In this document: one piece after another, positions 1 to 8,544 of the stretch
Position numbering within the stretch: position 1 is the stretch's first letter
Layout: every line of letters begins with the position of its first letter
DNA from: Acidobacteriota bacterium
GTDB taxonomy: Bacteria; Acidobacteriota; Terriglobia; Bryobacterales; Bryobacteraceae
Assembly (NCBI GenBank): GCA_018268935.1
Contig: JAFDVS010000039.1
Span: forward strand, 1 to 38,788
DNA: 38,788 nt
Direction of reading: 5' to 3'
Made by a program: the position numbers and the translations under genes
Notes under the pieces: generated by a model
What the model was told of the DNA's origin: nothing
What the model saw: the letters and a program-made list of their open reading frames with translations, nothing else
The model's database searches: none

Positions 1-75
1 CTGATGTGAACTTTATCAGTCAAGACCGAATCCATTTCGGGGAAGACACGCGAAACCCAGCCCGGTGAGCGCGTT

Positions 76-1311
76 TTGGTTGCCACGGCGGATGGACCGG
101 GAATTGTGCGCGGCCTCGAAATCGAAGCGCCGATCGATGGCAACACCTGGCTGCATATCCGTTATGACAACGAATCCACCGATGCTTTTTCCGGGCCGCT
201 CTCGCGCATCACCGGCGATTTCCAAGGCGCTTCGTTCGCCCGTGTGGGGATCAGCCGTTCCCGGATCGCACTGCCGATGCCATTTCGCAGGCGCATCGAG
301 GTGTTTGTGGAGAACCAGGGCACGCAATCTGTACAGGCGTCGGCAACAATGAACATCGAACGCGTGCCGCGATTCTCACGGGATTGGGGCTATCTGCATG
401 GCTACTACCGCAGGGATCCAGGCACCAACGGCCATCGCCTGCATCAGGTGCTCTACACCCGCGGACGCGGCCACTGGCTGGGGATGTCGCTGTTTCACAC
501 CGGCCACGATCACGGCGGTGGCGACTTTGCGGTGATTGATGGCGAATCCTCCTCGCCGTCGTTTCTACATGGTGTGAATGGCGAGGATTACTTTACCTTT
601 GCCTGGTTCGGGCGCGGGCAGCACCAACCCTACGCACAGGCATTCACCAACGAGCAGGGCCGCTACCGGCACCACTTCGAAAACCCCTATCCATTCCGCG
701 AGTCGTTCCACATGGAGTGGGGCGCGTATCCCCAATTGCAGCCGGAAAGCTTCACCCTCTGGTATCAGGACTCGCCCGCGAATACTGTGGTGAAGCCGGA
801 CAGCGTGCTGGAGGAATGGGATGTCATCGGCCCAGTGCCCATTCCGTTTGAGCTGAGTGCGGCGAAGACAGGGATCTTCTCCGTGCTGCCTTCGGTCGCC
901 GATCTTGACGCAGGAAAGCGCTTCCTTCTCTCCAATGCCGGGGAGAGCTTCGAATCGGGCTGGCTGAAAGATTTCGCCAACGGGCCATCGCTCAATCTCA
1001 CCTACATCAGCCGGCACGGAGTGAAGGTGGCGGGCGAGAAGAACCTGGGCGGCAATGGACACGCCTTCCTCGCGCGGAAGCGTTTCCAAAGCGCACGTGC
1101 GGAAGAACGCAGGGTGTACTTCAGCCACGATGATCCCATCGAGATTGAAGTGAACGGGAAGATTGTCTACCACCAGTTGGAGCAGTTCCCACATTTTGAA
1201 ACGCGGGCGGTTACTCTACCCGTACAGGCCGGCAGCAACGAGATCGTTGTGCGGTTGAGCAATTACTTCAACCGCACGTTCAACTGGACAGGGTTCGCGC
1301 TGTATCCGTAG
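76..1311 (+). CDS. DUF2961 / GH172-like glycoside hydrolase family protein, 5' end unresolved
   Basis: The 411 readable codons match the DUF2961 fold now classed as GH172, a family that includes fructan- and arabinofuran-acting enzymes. Visible landmarks are GPGIVRGL near the start, the strand-rich DNESTDAFSGPLSRITGDF block, the PMPF motif, YYRRDPG, and FHMEWG around residue 215. After about residue 245 comes a C-terminal beta domain (VYFSHDDPIEIEVNGKIV, ending NWTGFALYP) like the sugar-binding tails of this family. TTG at 76 is the first usable start, but frame-consistent family-like sequence (QPGERVLVA) continues upstream to a stop at 7-9. The true N-terminus is therefore probably lost to a frameshift or mutation, or lies outside the window. 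The substrate cannot be read. A signal peptide is not visible because the start is missing. Confidence 0.7.
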   Translation: MVATADGPGIVRGLEIEAPIDGNTWLHIRYDNESTDAFSGPLSRITGDFQGASFARVGISRSRIALPMPFRRRIEVFVENQGTQSVQASATMNIERVPRFSRDWGYLHGYYRRDPGTNGHRLHQVLYTRGRGHWLGMSLFHTGHDHGGGDFAVIDGESSSPSFLHGVNGEDYFTFAWFGRGQHQPYAQAFTNEQGRYRHHFENPYPFRESFHMEWGAYPQLQPESFTLWYQDSPANTVVKPDSVLEEWDVIGPVPIPFELSAAKTGIFSVLPSVADLDAGKRFLLSNAGESFESGWLKDFANGPSLNLTYISRHGVKVAGEKNLGGNGHAFLARKRFQSARAEERRVYFSHDDPIEIEVNGKIVYHQLEQFPHFETRAVTLPVQAGSNEIVVRLSNYFNRTFNWTGFALYP

Positions 1312-2235
1312 TTACTGCTTCTTCCGCTGGGGTCCTGGCGCTTGGCGCTGGCCCTGGTAGCGCTGCCAGATACGCGGTTCCACGTGCTGCTTCAGGTACT
1401 CTTCATACTCCTTGATCAACGCCGGGTCCGAAGGGCGGCCGTAAATCTCGCTCGATTTGTACTTGCCTTCATCGAATTTCCGTTTCGTCCATTCGTCATG
1501 GACGTGGGTGATCTCAGCCTCGTCGATGATGTCCTGCACGAGGTGAGGCGGGATGAAGAAGACGCCTTCGCGGTCTCCCAACACGACGTCACCGGGTAGG
1601 ACTGTGACCTTGCCGATGCGCACGGGGACGTTGATGCCGGCTACCATGACTTCGCGAATCGCCTCGGGCACGGCCGCGCGATAGTAGCCGCCCATGCCCG
1701 TGGGAACGATGCCATTCAGATCGCGGATGGCGCCGTCGATGACGAAGCCGGCGCCGGTTGTCTTCCAGATGTAGTAAGCGAGGTTATCGCCCACTACCCC
1801 GCCGGCGTTGAGATTGCCGAAAGCATCGGCCACGAACACATCGCCTTTCTGCAGCATGTCGAGCGCGGTCTGGTGCGAAAGGCGTGCCCCATTGTGCTTC
1901 TCGCGCCATTCCTTCTGATCTACCTCACCGATATCCGGGCGCAGCGGCATCAGTTGCAAGGTCATCGCACGGCCCACCAGGTTCTTCGACGGATTCACCA
2001 ACCGGAAGCCATCGGCATACTGGTTGGCATAGCCCTTGCGCACAATGGCCAGCACTTCTTCCGCCGACATTGCCTTCAGCTTTTCAAGCAGAGCGTCCGG
2101 CACCTTCGGCCGTCCGTCGGGGAAGCGTTCAAAGGGATTCTGCTGGGTGTATTTGATTAACTGCTCGCGAGACAGCGAATGCATCTGCGCTGCCGCTGGT
2201 AGAAGAAAAAGAGCGAATAATAGGGTCAGCTTCAT
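1312..2235 (-). CDS. secreted RraA-like / HMG-aldolase-fold protein
   Basis: This 307-residue protein begins with a clear signal peptide (MKLTLLFALFLLPAAAQ). ATG at 2235 is preferred over an upstream in-frame ATG because AGGTG lies 5 bases before it. The core carries the RraA/HMG-aldolase signature: GGVVGDNLAYY followed by GAGFVIDGAIRDLNGI, with the Arg-Asp pair that binds substrate and metal in the aldolase members. Family members are either class II retro-aldolases for 4-hydroxy-4-methyl-2-oxoglutarate-type acids or RNase E regulators. Export argues against the RNase E role, and an aldolase or lyase activity in the envelope is an inference. It has an N-terminal helical extension and a charged tail (QGQRQAPGPQRKKQ). 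It is the last gene of a leftward run, 48 bases after the beta-helix gene. Confidence 0.75.
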   Translation of the reverse strand: MKLTLLFALFLLPAAAQMHSLSREQLIKYTQQNPFERFPDGRPKVPDALLEKLKAMSAEEVLAIVRKGYANQYADGFRLVNPSKNLVGRAMTLQLMPLRPDIGEVDQKEWREKHNGARLSHQTALDMLQKGDVFVADAFGNLNAGGVVGDNLAYYIWKTTGAGFVIDGAIRDLNGIVPTGMGGYYRAAVPEAIREVMVAGINVPVRIGKVTVLPGDVVLGDREGVFFIPPHLVQDIIDEAEITHVHDEWTKRKFDEGKYKSSEIYGRPSDPALIKEYEEYLKQHVEPRIWQRYQGQRQAPGPQRKKQ

Positions 2236-2283
2236 GGGGCACCTAAGCCACCATAATACTGGAAGCATTGACGCGTTGCCGGT

Positions 2284-3591
2284 TCAGCTTTTGCGCAAAT
2301 CGGCAACAGGCGCGGAGAAACCTTCGATCTTGTTCTCCGCCAGTGTGATCGCCTTGGCATCCTTGCCGATGCGCACGCCGACGCGAGATGCAGCCCCGCG
2401 AGTCTCCAGCAGGACGTTGCCTTTCAGCATCACCTGCTCCGTGACTCCTTCGATCTCTACTGCCGCGCCGCTTTCGTTGCCGCTATCCACCACGCGGTTG
2501 GTTTCGATGCGATTGCGGCTGGGAGCGAATGTCGGCCCATGTTCCTGGCGCAGATAGATTCCGAACTTGCCGCTGCGCAGCACTTCGTTGTTGCGCACCA
2601 CGTTGTCGGTGTCGTTGTGACCGATGGAAACGCCGAAACGGCGATTGTCGGCCATTACATTCTTTTCCACCAGGCCCCACTTCACGCCCCAGCAGAAGAA
2701 GAAGCCTATGTCGTTGCGCTCCAGACGGCAGCCGGTGACCACGGTGCGCTGCGAGCCCGAGCCGGGGTGCAGCCCGTAATTGGCATTGTCGATACTGGCG
2801 CAGTCTTCCACGCGCACGTCATGGCACACCTGATAGCTGATGCCGTCGCCGTTGAAATTGCGCGCCGTCACGCCCTTCATATGAATGCGATTGCTCTCCC
2901 GCAGGAACACGCAGCCGACGTAGTTACCGTTGAGAAACTCGCTGTTGGCGCGGTTCCCGTCGAGGCAGATGTTTTCGATCCCGATATCGGCGATGCGGTA
3001 GCCCTCAAACAAGGAATGCGTGCGTGAGGCGAGAGAGCCTTCCTTGGTCCAGAAATTTTCCTGCAGCATCTGGTTCAGCTTGAAGCGGTTTCCGCTACGG
3101 GCCACCAGGGTGCGGCGGAAAATATCCTCGCCGCCGTTATGCGGATTCTTTGTGCGCAGCACGATCCCGTCGCCGACCTGGAACCCAGACGCGTCCTTGA
3201 GCGTGATCTCCTGGTCATACCAATCGGAATTCTCCACCAGGGCGGTTTTGATCGTGGGTTCCTTGATGCATACCGAATCGAGCCCGCTGCCCAATAGGCG
3301 GACTCCGGAGCGCATCTGCACCGCGTTGCGGAAACGATAGGTGCCGGGCAACAGGCGGACGGTGCCGCCACCGAGTCCAGAGACATAATCGACGCCCGCC
3401 TGCACGACGCGGTGATCCGTTCCCACGAGGTCCGCCTTCTGGGGACCAACGGTGATGGTGAGCCCTTGTTCCCACTTGGGCTCGACGCGGTCTCCAAAGG
3501 TGGCGCGCGGCCGTGTCACCTCCGGTGCTCTTGGTCCCTCTTCCGCCGCGGCCAAAAGCGCAGGCATGCCCAGGAAAAGACGCCGTTTCAT
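2284..3591 (-). CDS. right-handed parallel beta-helix repeat protein, exported
   Basis: The 435-residue product starts with a Tat-like N-terminus (MKRRLFLGMPALLAAAEEG). Residues from about 60 form a pectate-lyase-like solenoid: GGGTVRLLPGTYRFRN, then repeated short N- and G-rich rungs (RIHMKGVTARNFNGDGISYQ, GFFFCWGVKWGLVEKNVMADNRRFGVSIG). Such proteins bind or cleave polysaccharides or act as epimerases, and no diagnostic catalytic set is clear enough to choose. An alternative ATG three codons upstream (3600) would give MGHMKRR. The start is 25 bases after the stop of the Nudix gene on the same strand, so co-transcription is likely. Confidence 0.75.
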   Translation of the reverse strand: MKRRLFLGMPALLAAAEEGPRAPEVTRPRATFGDRVEPKWEQGLTITVGPQKADLVGTDHRVVQAGVDYVSGLGGGTVRLLPGTYRFRNAVQMRSGVRLLGSGLDSVCIKEPTIKTALVENSDWYDQEITLKDASGFQVGDGIVLRTKNPHNGGEDIFRRTLVARSGNRFKLNQMLQENFWTKEGSLASRTHSLFEGYRIADIGIENICLDGNRANSEFLNGNYVGCVFLRESNRIHMKGVTARNFNGDGISYQVCHDVRVEDCASIDNANYGLHPGSGSQRTVVTGCRLERNDIGFFFCWGVKWGLVEKNVMADNRRFGVSIGHNDTDNVVRNNEVLRSGKFGIYLRQEHGPTFAPSRNRIETNRVVDSGNESGAAVEIEGVTEQVMLKGNVLLETRGAASRVGVRIGKDAKAITLAENKIEGFSAPVADLRKS

Positions 3592-3616
3592 ATGGCCCAT
3601 CCTACCACCCCTTAGA

Positions 3617-4159
3617 TCAACGCAATTGGTTTGTCTTGCGCACCATGCGCAGCACGGACTCCTCTTCCGTGAGCCGATATACTTCCTCTACCGGGACCCA
3701 GCGCAGGTCGTGCGACTCGTCGCTCAATCGAATGGCTTCAGCACGGTCTGCTTCCAGCGCATAGCGCACGTCGTAATGAAAATGCTCCGGTTCGGTCTTG
3801 CGGGCAGGGATGAGGTGAATGTCCACGTCAAAGATGTCTCGATGCACCGGACGCAGAGAGGTGAGCCCGCTCTCTTCCTCGGCCTCCCGCATGGCAACGC
3901 GAAGCACATCGGAATCTCCATCGGCATGGCCGCCCAACTGTAGCCATTTATCCAGTTTGCGGTGATGCGTGAGCAGGACGTGAGTGCGGTCGAGATCGAC
4001 AATCCATGCCGAGCCTGTGACATGCCCGATGAGAAGCGCGCGTTCGAAGCAGTTGTCGTAGGTGGATACGAACTCGGCCAAGCGTGCCCGCATGGCGGCT
4101 TCTTCATCGGTCAACGGCATGTGCGCCGCCAGTTGTTCCAGTAATCGCGCCCGGCTCAC
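3617..4159 (-). CDS. Nudix hydrolase
   Basis: A 180-residue Nudix-fold protein. The Nudix box reads GGHADGDSDVLRVAMREAEEESGL (written across two pieces: GGHADGDSDVLRV then AMREAEEESGL), so the metal-binding REAEEE core is intact while the usual first Glu is Ser, as in many GGHADGD-type members. The family removes nucleoside-diphosphate-linked groups; the substrate here is unknown. GTG at 4159 is chosen because it overlaps the stop of the upstream gene as GTGA, which indicates translational coupling. The reading frame stays open further upstream, but that part only shadows the neighbouring gene. An N-terminal region of about 40 residues precedes the fold. Confidence 0.85.
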   Translation of the reverse strand: MSRARLLEQLAAHMPLTDEEAAMRARLAEFVSTYDNCFERALLIGHVTGSAWIVDLDRTHVLLTHHRKLDKWLQLGGHADGDSDVLRVAMREAEEESGLTSLRPVHRDIFDVDIHLIPARKTEPEHFHYDVRYALEADRAEAIRLSDESHDLRWVPVEEVYRLTEEESVLRMVRKTNQLR

Positions 4160-4470
4160 TCCGTAGGCCAGTCCTTGCAAGGGGGAGCGGGCATTTTCAC
4201 CTGCGGCATAGTGCCCGTCTGCTTGGGCTGGATGATGATCATCTTGCCGCGTTTGGACGGAGGGTTGACGGCGAGTAGCGGAATGGAGCAGGTCTTTTCT
4301 TCCACTTCCGGCGCAATCCAAACCTTCTGTGGACCTGGCATACGCATGCTGGGACGCAGATGGAACTTCTGCTTCGTCAAATCCTTGTGAAAATCCTGCT
4401 TGGCGCTGTCATCCGGGGATTGAGCGGCGAGCGAGCAGGCGACGGTGAGTAGCATCGAAATCCTGCGCAT
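4156..4470 (-). CDS. small secreted protein of unknown function
   Basis: A 104-residue protein with a signal peptide (MRRISMLLTVACSLAAQS). The mature part is basic and proline-rich (KFHLRPSMRMPGPQKVWIAPEVEEK) with two Cys residues that could pair (CSIPLL and PPCKDW). I do not recognise a family. Its stop overlaps the GTG of the Nudix gene, and it heads a four-gene leftward run. Its start codon is only 18 bases from the divergently read ceramidase-like gene, so the two promoters must overlap the coding ends or lie inside the opposite gene. Confidence 0.65.
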   Translation of the reverse strand: MRRISMLLTVACSLAAQSPDDSAKQDFHKDLTKQKFHLRPSMRMPGPQKVWIAPEVEEKTCSIPLLAVNPPSKRGKMIIIQPKQTGTMPQVKMPAPPCKDWPTE

Positions 4471-4475
4471 GCGAT

Positions 4476-4481
4476 TATGAT
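4476..4481 (+). promoter_or_regulatory. -10-like box just upstream of the ceramidase-like gene
   Basis: TATGAT lies 7 bases before the ATG at 4489, which would make the transcript nearly or fully leaderless. No Shine-Dalgarno sequence and no convincing -35 box are visible. Inference only. Confidence 0.35.
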
Positions 4482-4488
4482 ACTCCGA

Positions 4489-5805
4489 ATGAAACTCGTT
4501 GTCCTTTTCCTCCTCTGTCACACGGCGGCGATTGCCGGCAAGGCTGGGTTGGCCCGCGTCGATATCACGCCGCAAGGCTCCATCATGATGGCGGGCTATG
4601 GTTTTCGCGACCATCCGAGCGAAGGCGTGCGCCAGCGCTTGTACGCGAAGGCACTGGCGATTGAAGATGACCGCGGCCGGCGGAGTGTGATGGTGACCTT
4701 TGATCTGGTGGGGGTGACGCGCGATGTGGCTGACCCGATCGCCGAGCGAGTGGAAAAGCAGTACGGCCTGAAGCGCGATCAACTGTTGTTGAACTGCTCG
4801 CACACGCACAGCGGACCCATCGTCGGCTATCGTGCGCGCACTACTTACACGGTGAACGCGGCGCAGGAGGCCGATGTCCGCCGCTACACCGACGAACTGA
4901 TCGCGCAGACCGTGGAACTGGTTGGTGCGGCGCTGAAGGACCTCTCGCCTGCGCTGTTATCCGTGGACATCGCCAACGCAGGCTTCGCCGTGAACCGCCG
5001 CCGCGTCGTTGCCGCCACGCGCCATTACCCGCAGCCGGTGGATCACGACACGCTGGTGATCGCTGTCCGCGCTCCTGACGGCAAACTGCGTGGTGTTGTA
5101 TTCGGCTATGCTTGCCACGCCACGGTGCTGGGCGATTACCAGATCAATGCGGATTGGCCGGGCTACGCACAGGAAGAAATCGAGAAAGCGCATCCGGGCG
5201 CCATGGCGCTGTTCCTGGCCGGGTGTGGCGCCGATCAAAACCCGCTGCCGCGGCGCAAGGTGGAGTTGGCGCAGACTTATGGCAAGGTGATTCAGGAAGC
5301 GGTCTCCATCGCGCTGGCGGGAAAGATGAAGCCTCTCGATGGGACTTTGCAGACGGCATTCGAACGCGTTCCGCTCCCCTTTGACGCGCACCCGCCGCGT
5401 GAGGAATGGCTCCGACGGACGCAGGATCGCGATCCGAGCGTGGCCCGCCAGGCTCGCCATATGTTGGAGATATTGGATAAAGAGGGCAAACTGCCGGAGA
5501 GCTATCCATACTCGGTGCAGGTGTGGCGATTCGGAAGTTCGTTCACGCTGGTGGCGCTCGCCGGGGAGGTGGTTGTGGATTATTCGCTGCGCCTGCGTGC
5601 TCAGCTTGGGTGGAATAATAGCTGGATTGCTTCTTATTCGAATGACGTTTTTGCCTATATCCCGTCGTTGCGGGTGTTGAAGGAAGGCGGCTACGAGGGC
5701 GCTACCGCGATGATTGCTTATGGACAGCCGGGTCCGTTCGCTCCCGCTGTGGAGGAGATTATTGTGCACAAGGTAGGGCAATTGGTGGAACGGACGGGGA
5801 AGTAA
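4489..5805 (+). CDS. neutral/alkaline ceramidase-like secreted hydrolase
   Basis: A 438-residue protein with signal peptide MKLVVLFLLCHTAAIAG. It matches the N-terminal catalytic domain of neutral ceramidases: LARVDITPQG at residues 21-30, the metal-binding SHTHSGP at 104-110, GYACHATVLGDY at 205-215 and LAGCGADQNP at 241-250. Eukaryotic and Pseudomonas ceramidases have a further C-terminal domain; this one is shorter, like the large group of bacterial 'ceramidase-like' proteins whose substrate is untested. The true substrate may be another amide or ester. ATG at 4489 gives the intact signal peptide; an ATG at 4477 would add four residues. It is read divergently from the small secreted gene. 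Confidence 0.75.
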   Translation: MKLVVLFLLCHTAAIAGKAGLARVDITPQGSIMMAGYGFRDHPSEGVRQRLYAKALAIEDDRGRRSVMVTFDLVGVTRDVADPIAERVEKQYGLKRDQLLLNCSHTHSGPIVGYRARTTYTVNAAQEADVRRYTDELIAQTVELVGAALKDLSPALLSVDIANAGFAVNRRRVVAATRHYPQPVDHDTLVIAVRAPDGKLRGVVFGYACHATVLGDYQINADWPGYAQEEIEKAHPGAMALFLAGCGADQNPLPRRKVELAQTYGKVIQEAVSIALAGKMKPLDGTLQTAFERVPLPFDAHPPREEWLRRTQDRDPSVARQARHMLEILDKEGKLPESYPYSVQVWRFGSSFTLVALAGEVVVDYSLRLRAQLGWNNSWIASYSNDVFAYIPSLRVLKEGGYEGATAMIAYGQPGPFAPAVEEIIVHKVGQLVERTGK

Positions 5806-5818
5806 ACGCAGCGTTGGC

Positions 5819-6123
5819 CTAGATTGGATCCACGCGCAGGATTCGCCGAACGTCACGTTTGCGGTGCAGCACTCTGACAATCCTCAGTTGGTGGACAGTC
5901 AGGTGATAGTGCACGCGGATAGCTGAAAAAATTTTCACTAATCCTATGTCCGGCGTGTCTTGGTCCAACAAATAGTAGCGGAATTGCCTGATTACACCCT
6001 CCTCGATGTCAGGTCCCGAGCTGAGACCGTCCACAATGATTGAGCCGAATTCCTGTGGTGAGCTCCCGCGCGCACGATGGCATTGATTCGCCGGGCCTGA
6101 TCTGGTGTGAGTGGAAGCGCCAT
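5819..6123 (-). pseudogene. decayed ParD/ParE-like toxin-antitoxin remnant
   Basis: From ATG 6123, preceded by a GGGGG run, one frame reads MALPLTPDQARRINAIVRAG, typical of the start of ParD-type antitoxins. The frame then fails. In a second frame the text continues as SPQEFGSIIVDGLSSGPDIEEG, like the end of such antitoxins. The same open stretch runs on into LTVHQLRIVRVLHRKRDVRRIL, which matches the C-terminal strand and RVLHxxRD motif of RelE/ParE toxins. The toxin's N-terminal half is missing. So this region appears to be a frameshifted antitoxin fused to a toxin tail. No functional product is expected. It lies between the ceramidase-like gene and the terminator of the radical SAM gene. 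Confidence 0.5.
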
Positions 6124-6167
6124 ACGTGTGCCCCCGGAAATCCTACTCTGGCCCACACCCAAAATAG

Positions 6168-6195
6168 AAAAAGGCCACCGGTTTCCCGATGGCCT
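6168..6195 (-). terminator. intrinsic terminator of the radical SAM gene
   Basis: On the minus strand a 10-bp stem (6195-6186 with 6181-6172, one G-T pair) closes a GAAA tetraloop and is followed directly by five T residues. It lies 24 bases past the stop of the Tes-like gene. Confidence 0.85.
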
Positions 6196-6219
6196 GATTC
6201 TCTGGACTTTTGCTGATGA

Positions 6220-8322
6220 CTAGTCGCCGAAGCTGCCGACTTCTTTCTCTTCCGACTTTGCGGCCGGCTTAGCTGGGGCGATCGTGTTGATAGGTACAAA
6301 TTCCACGTTCTCGGGTTCCTTCAGAACGTGCTTGCGATAGAGGCGCATCATCTTCGCGTTCTCGGCGTCGTTTTCCGCCATCTTCGCGTCGCGGGCGCGG
6401 ATCTTCTCTTCACGAGCCGTCTTCGCAATCCCGAGATTGTCGAGATCCTTCTGGCGTTCCTTGGTGACGATCTCTTCGCGCAGCAGCATCGAGTGCGAAG
6501 CGCTGGCCATCTTCACCGCCTTGCCGCCGGCGAAGATTTCATGACGCCCGTGCTCGTTATACCACTTGGTGAGCGTCGCGGTCATGTGCATCTTCTCGAT
6601 AATGTTCCGCCAGCCGATGCCCGTGTTGTAGGCGCAGAAGCTGATTTCGCCTTCCTGGGTGGCGTACGGAATGATGCACTGCTCGGTACGGCGGAAATCG
6701 TAGTTGAACAGATCCTGGAACCACATGCCAGCGATGAACAGGAAGTTCCAGCGGTCATTGCGGCGCTTGTCGATATCGGCGCGGGTACGCGTGCCGTCCA
6801 CTTTGCCGTAGCTCTTGCCGGTGGCGCCGAAGGTCTTGTCGAACTTCTTCAGCAGGTCCATCATCTTGAAGTGCTTCGGCGACATGAACGGATCGTAGTT
6901 GCGGGTCACGGCCAGAGCCATGCCGAGGATCGACAGCCACTTGCCGCGGGCCGCATCATTTACCTTGGCCACGTCTTTCGCCAACTGGTCGGCGTTGAGG
7001 AACGCGGTGACAGCGACGGCTTCCTTCGTTTCCTTGTCGACCATGACGCCCATGCCGATGCCGCAGTTGGGGTGACAACCGCAGCTCAACTGGCCCCAGG
7101 TGGCTTCCGGACCGTGCGTGAGATCGGACCAGTCGGAGAACGTGCTCATGAAGGAGATGGGGAACCAATCGCGAACCGGTTCGCCGATGCCCATCTGGTT
7201 CTTCACGTCGTGCGCCAGGTGCGACAGCGTGTAGCGCTGTGCCTTGCGGCGCTCGTCGGTCACTTCTTCGTCGCGGCCGGTGAAGCTCACGGGCTGGAAG
7301 CTGAGGAACGGGATTTTTTTCGGATTGTCGAGGGCGAACTGGATGATACGGCCGACCTGCTCGTTGTTCACACCGTTGACGATGGTGGTCACGGGCACGA
7401 TGTCGATACCGGCGCTCCAGGCGTTCTCGATGGCGCGCAGTTTCACGTCGAAGAGGTTGCCGACGGCGCGGTGCGAGTTGGCGGCGTTGCCGATTCCGTC
7501 AAACTGCAGGTAAAGGTAGCGGAGTCCGGCTTCAGCGGCCTGACGGGCGAACTCGGGGCTCTTCGCAAACTCGATGCCGTTGGTGGCCGCCTGCACGCTG
7601 GTGTAGCCCACCTTACGGGCGTAGCGGACGGCATCCAGGAAGTAGGGGCTCAGCGTGGGCTCGCCACCGGAGAACTGCACCGACATCTGGCGGCGGGGCT
7701 TGATTGAAACGGCGTTGTCGAGCAGTTGCTTAATATCGTCCCAGCTCAGTTCGTGCACGAACCCGACCTGGTTGGCATCCATGAAGCACGGATCGCACAT
7801 CATGTTGCAGCGATTGGTGAGGTCAACCGTGAGAACGGAGCCGCGGCCGTGCGTGATGGTGGACGTGCCGTGGTTGTGCAGCTTCGAATCGTTGTGGGCG
7901 CGGATGTCGCGGCCGGGGAATACTTCTTCCAGGTGCTTGAAGAACGCCGGGTCGATGGACATCACGTCCTCGAACTTGCCGTGCACCGGGCATTCCTTCA
8001 CCATCAGGATCTTGCCGTCGCGCTCCACGATCTGGGCTTTGATTTCGCCCACCTTGGTATGGAGCAGGTCTTTCCAATCCTTCTTGCCGTCCAGGATTTC
8101 GCGGCGCGCTTCGGGAACGCACTTCGGGCAAAGCGAGTCGGTTTCACGGGGCCAGCCGAGGGTGGGCTTGGTCTTTTCCCAGGACTTCAGGAGCGGCTTG
8201 TCAGACCACTTCGGCGTGAACGAAGGGTTGCGGTTGATCGCGTTCAACTTGTCGAAAACGACCCAAGCTGCGTTAGCGGCGTACGTAAAGGCTTTCTCTG
8301 CGTACTTGATCGGTTTATGCAT
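6220..8322 (-). CDS. Tes-like radical SAM enzyme (tetraether / membrane-spanning lipid synthase family)
   Basis: A 700-residue radical SAM protein. An N-terminal Cys site (CPKC at 65-68 with CPVHG at 111-115) resembles the rubredoxin-like site of archaeal Tes. The SAM cluster motif is CNMMCDPCF (C172, C176, C179), followed by GGEP at 219-222. Further cluster ligands are CGCHPNC at 414-420 and a pair at C549 and C563 (QCIIPYATQEGEISFC). This order is that of Tes, which joins lipid chain ends by C-C bond formation to give membrane-spanning lipids; acidobacteria are known to make iso-diabolic-acid and branched tetraether lipids. A charged, probably coiled tail from about 615 ends in an Ala/Pro/Lys-rich stretch. 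The start has AAGGA a few bases upstream. The gene is alone and ends at a strong terminator. Another radical SAM role cannot be excluded. Confidence 0.75.
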   Translation of the reverse strand: MHKPIKYAEKAFTYAANAAWVVFDKLNAINRNPSFTPKWSDKPLLKSWEKTKPTLGWPRETDSLCPKCVPEARREILDGKKDWKDLLHTKVGEIKAQIVERDGKILMVKECPVHGKFEDVMSIDPAFFKHLEEVFPGRDIRAHNDSKLHNHGTSTITHGRGSVLTVDLTNRCNMMCDPCFMDANQVGFVHELSWDDIKQLLDNAVSIKPRRQMSVQFSGGEPTLSPYFLDAVRYARKVGYTSVQAATNGIEFAKSPEFARQAAEAGLRYLYLQFDGIGNAANSHRAVGNLFDVKLRAIENAWSAGIDIVPVTTIVNGVNNEQVGRIIQFALDNPKKIPFLSFQPVSFTGRDEEVTDERRKAQRYTLSHLAHDVKNQMGIGEPVRDWFPISFMSTFSDWSDLTHGPEATWGQLSCGCHPNCGIGMGVMVDKETKEAVAVTAFLNADQLAKDVAKVNDAARGKWLSILGMALAVTRNYDPFMSPKHFKMMDLLKKFDKTFGATGKSYGKVDGTRTRADIDKRRNDRWNFLFIAGMWFQDLFNYDFRRTEQCIIPYATQEGEISFCAYNTGIGWRNIIEKMHMTATLTKWYNEHGRHEIFAGGKAVKMASASHSMLLREEIVTKERQKDLDNLGIAKTAREEKIRARDAKMAENDAENAKMMRLYRKHVLKEPENVEFVPINTIAPAKPAAKSEEKEVGSFGD

Positions 8323-8421
8323 TCCTTAATCTCCTCATCCTTCCTTGGCTTAGGAACCGGTTTCAGGCAACCGGCAGGGACCGGGCGGATGTCAAATCGA
8401 CTACACGGATACCAAGAACGC

Positions 8422-8443
8422 AGTATACCCACAGGTGTGTGGG
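8422..8443 (-). promoter_or_regulatory. possible promoter and inverted repeat upstream of the Tes-like gene
   Basis: On the minus strand TATACT (8427-8422) is a -10-like box about 100 bases before the gene. Directly upstream is an inverted repeat, CCCACA and TGTGGG with a 4-base spacer (8443-8428). No good -35 is visible. Other than this, the 222-base gap 8323-8544 shows only the gene's ribosome-binding region. Confidence 0.3.
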
Positions 8444-8544
8444 TGAGACTATGGGGATCAATCGAACTGTCGTTTTGTACATTGTAAGGTGGGAATAGGG
8501 CATTGAACGGATACGGTGCTTTCCCGATCGGCTATCTAAGCGAT

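Noticed and set aside
4160..4321. N-terminal extension of the Nudix frame
   Set aside because: This stretch is the small secreted gene in another frame; the GTGA overlap defines the Nudix start.
6328..7707. Long open frame on the plus strand opposite the Tes-like gene
   Set aside because: It is a codon-bias shadow; the minus strand has clear motifs, ribosome site and terminator.
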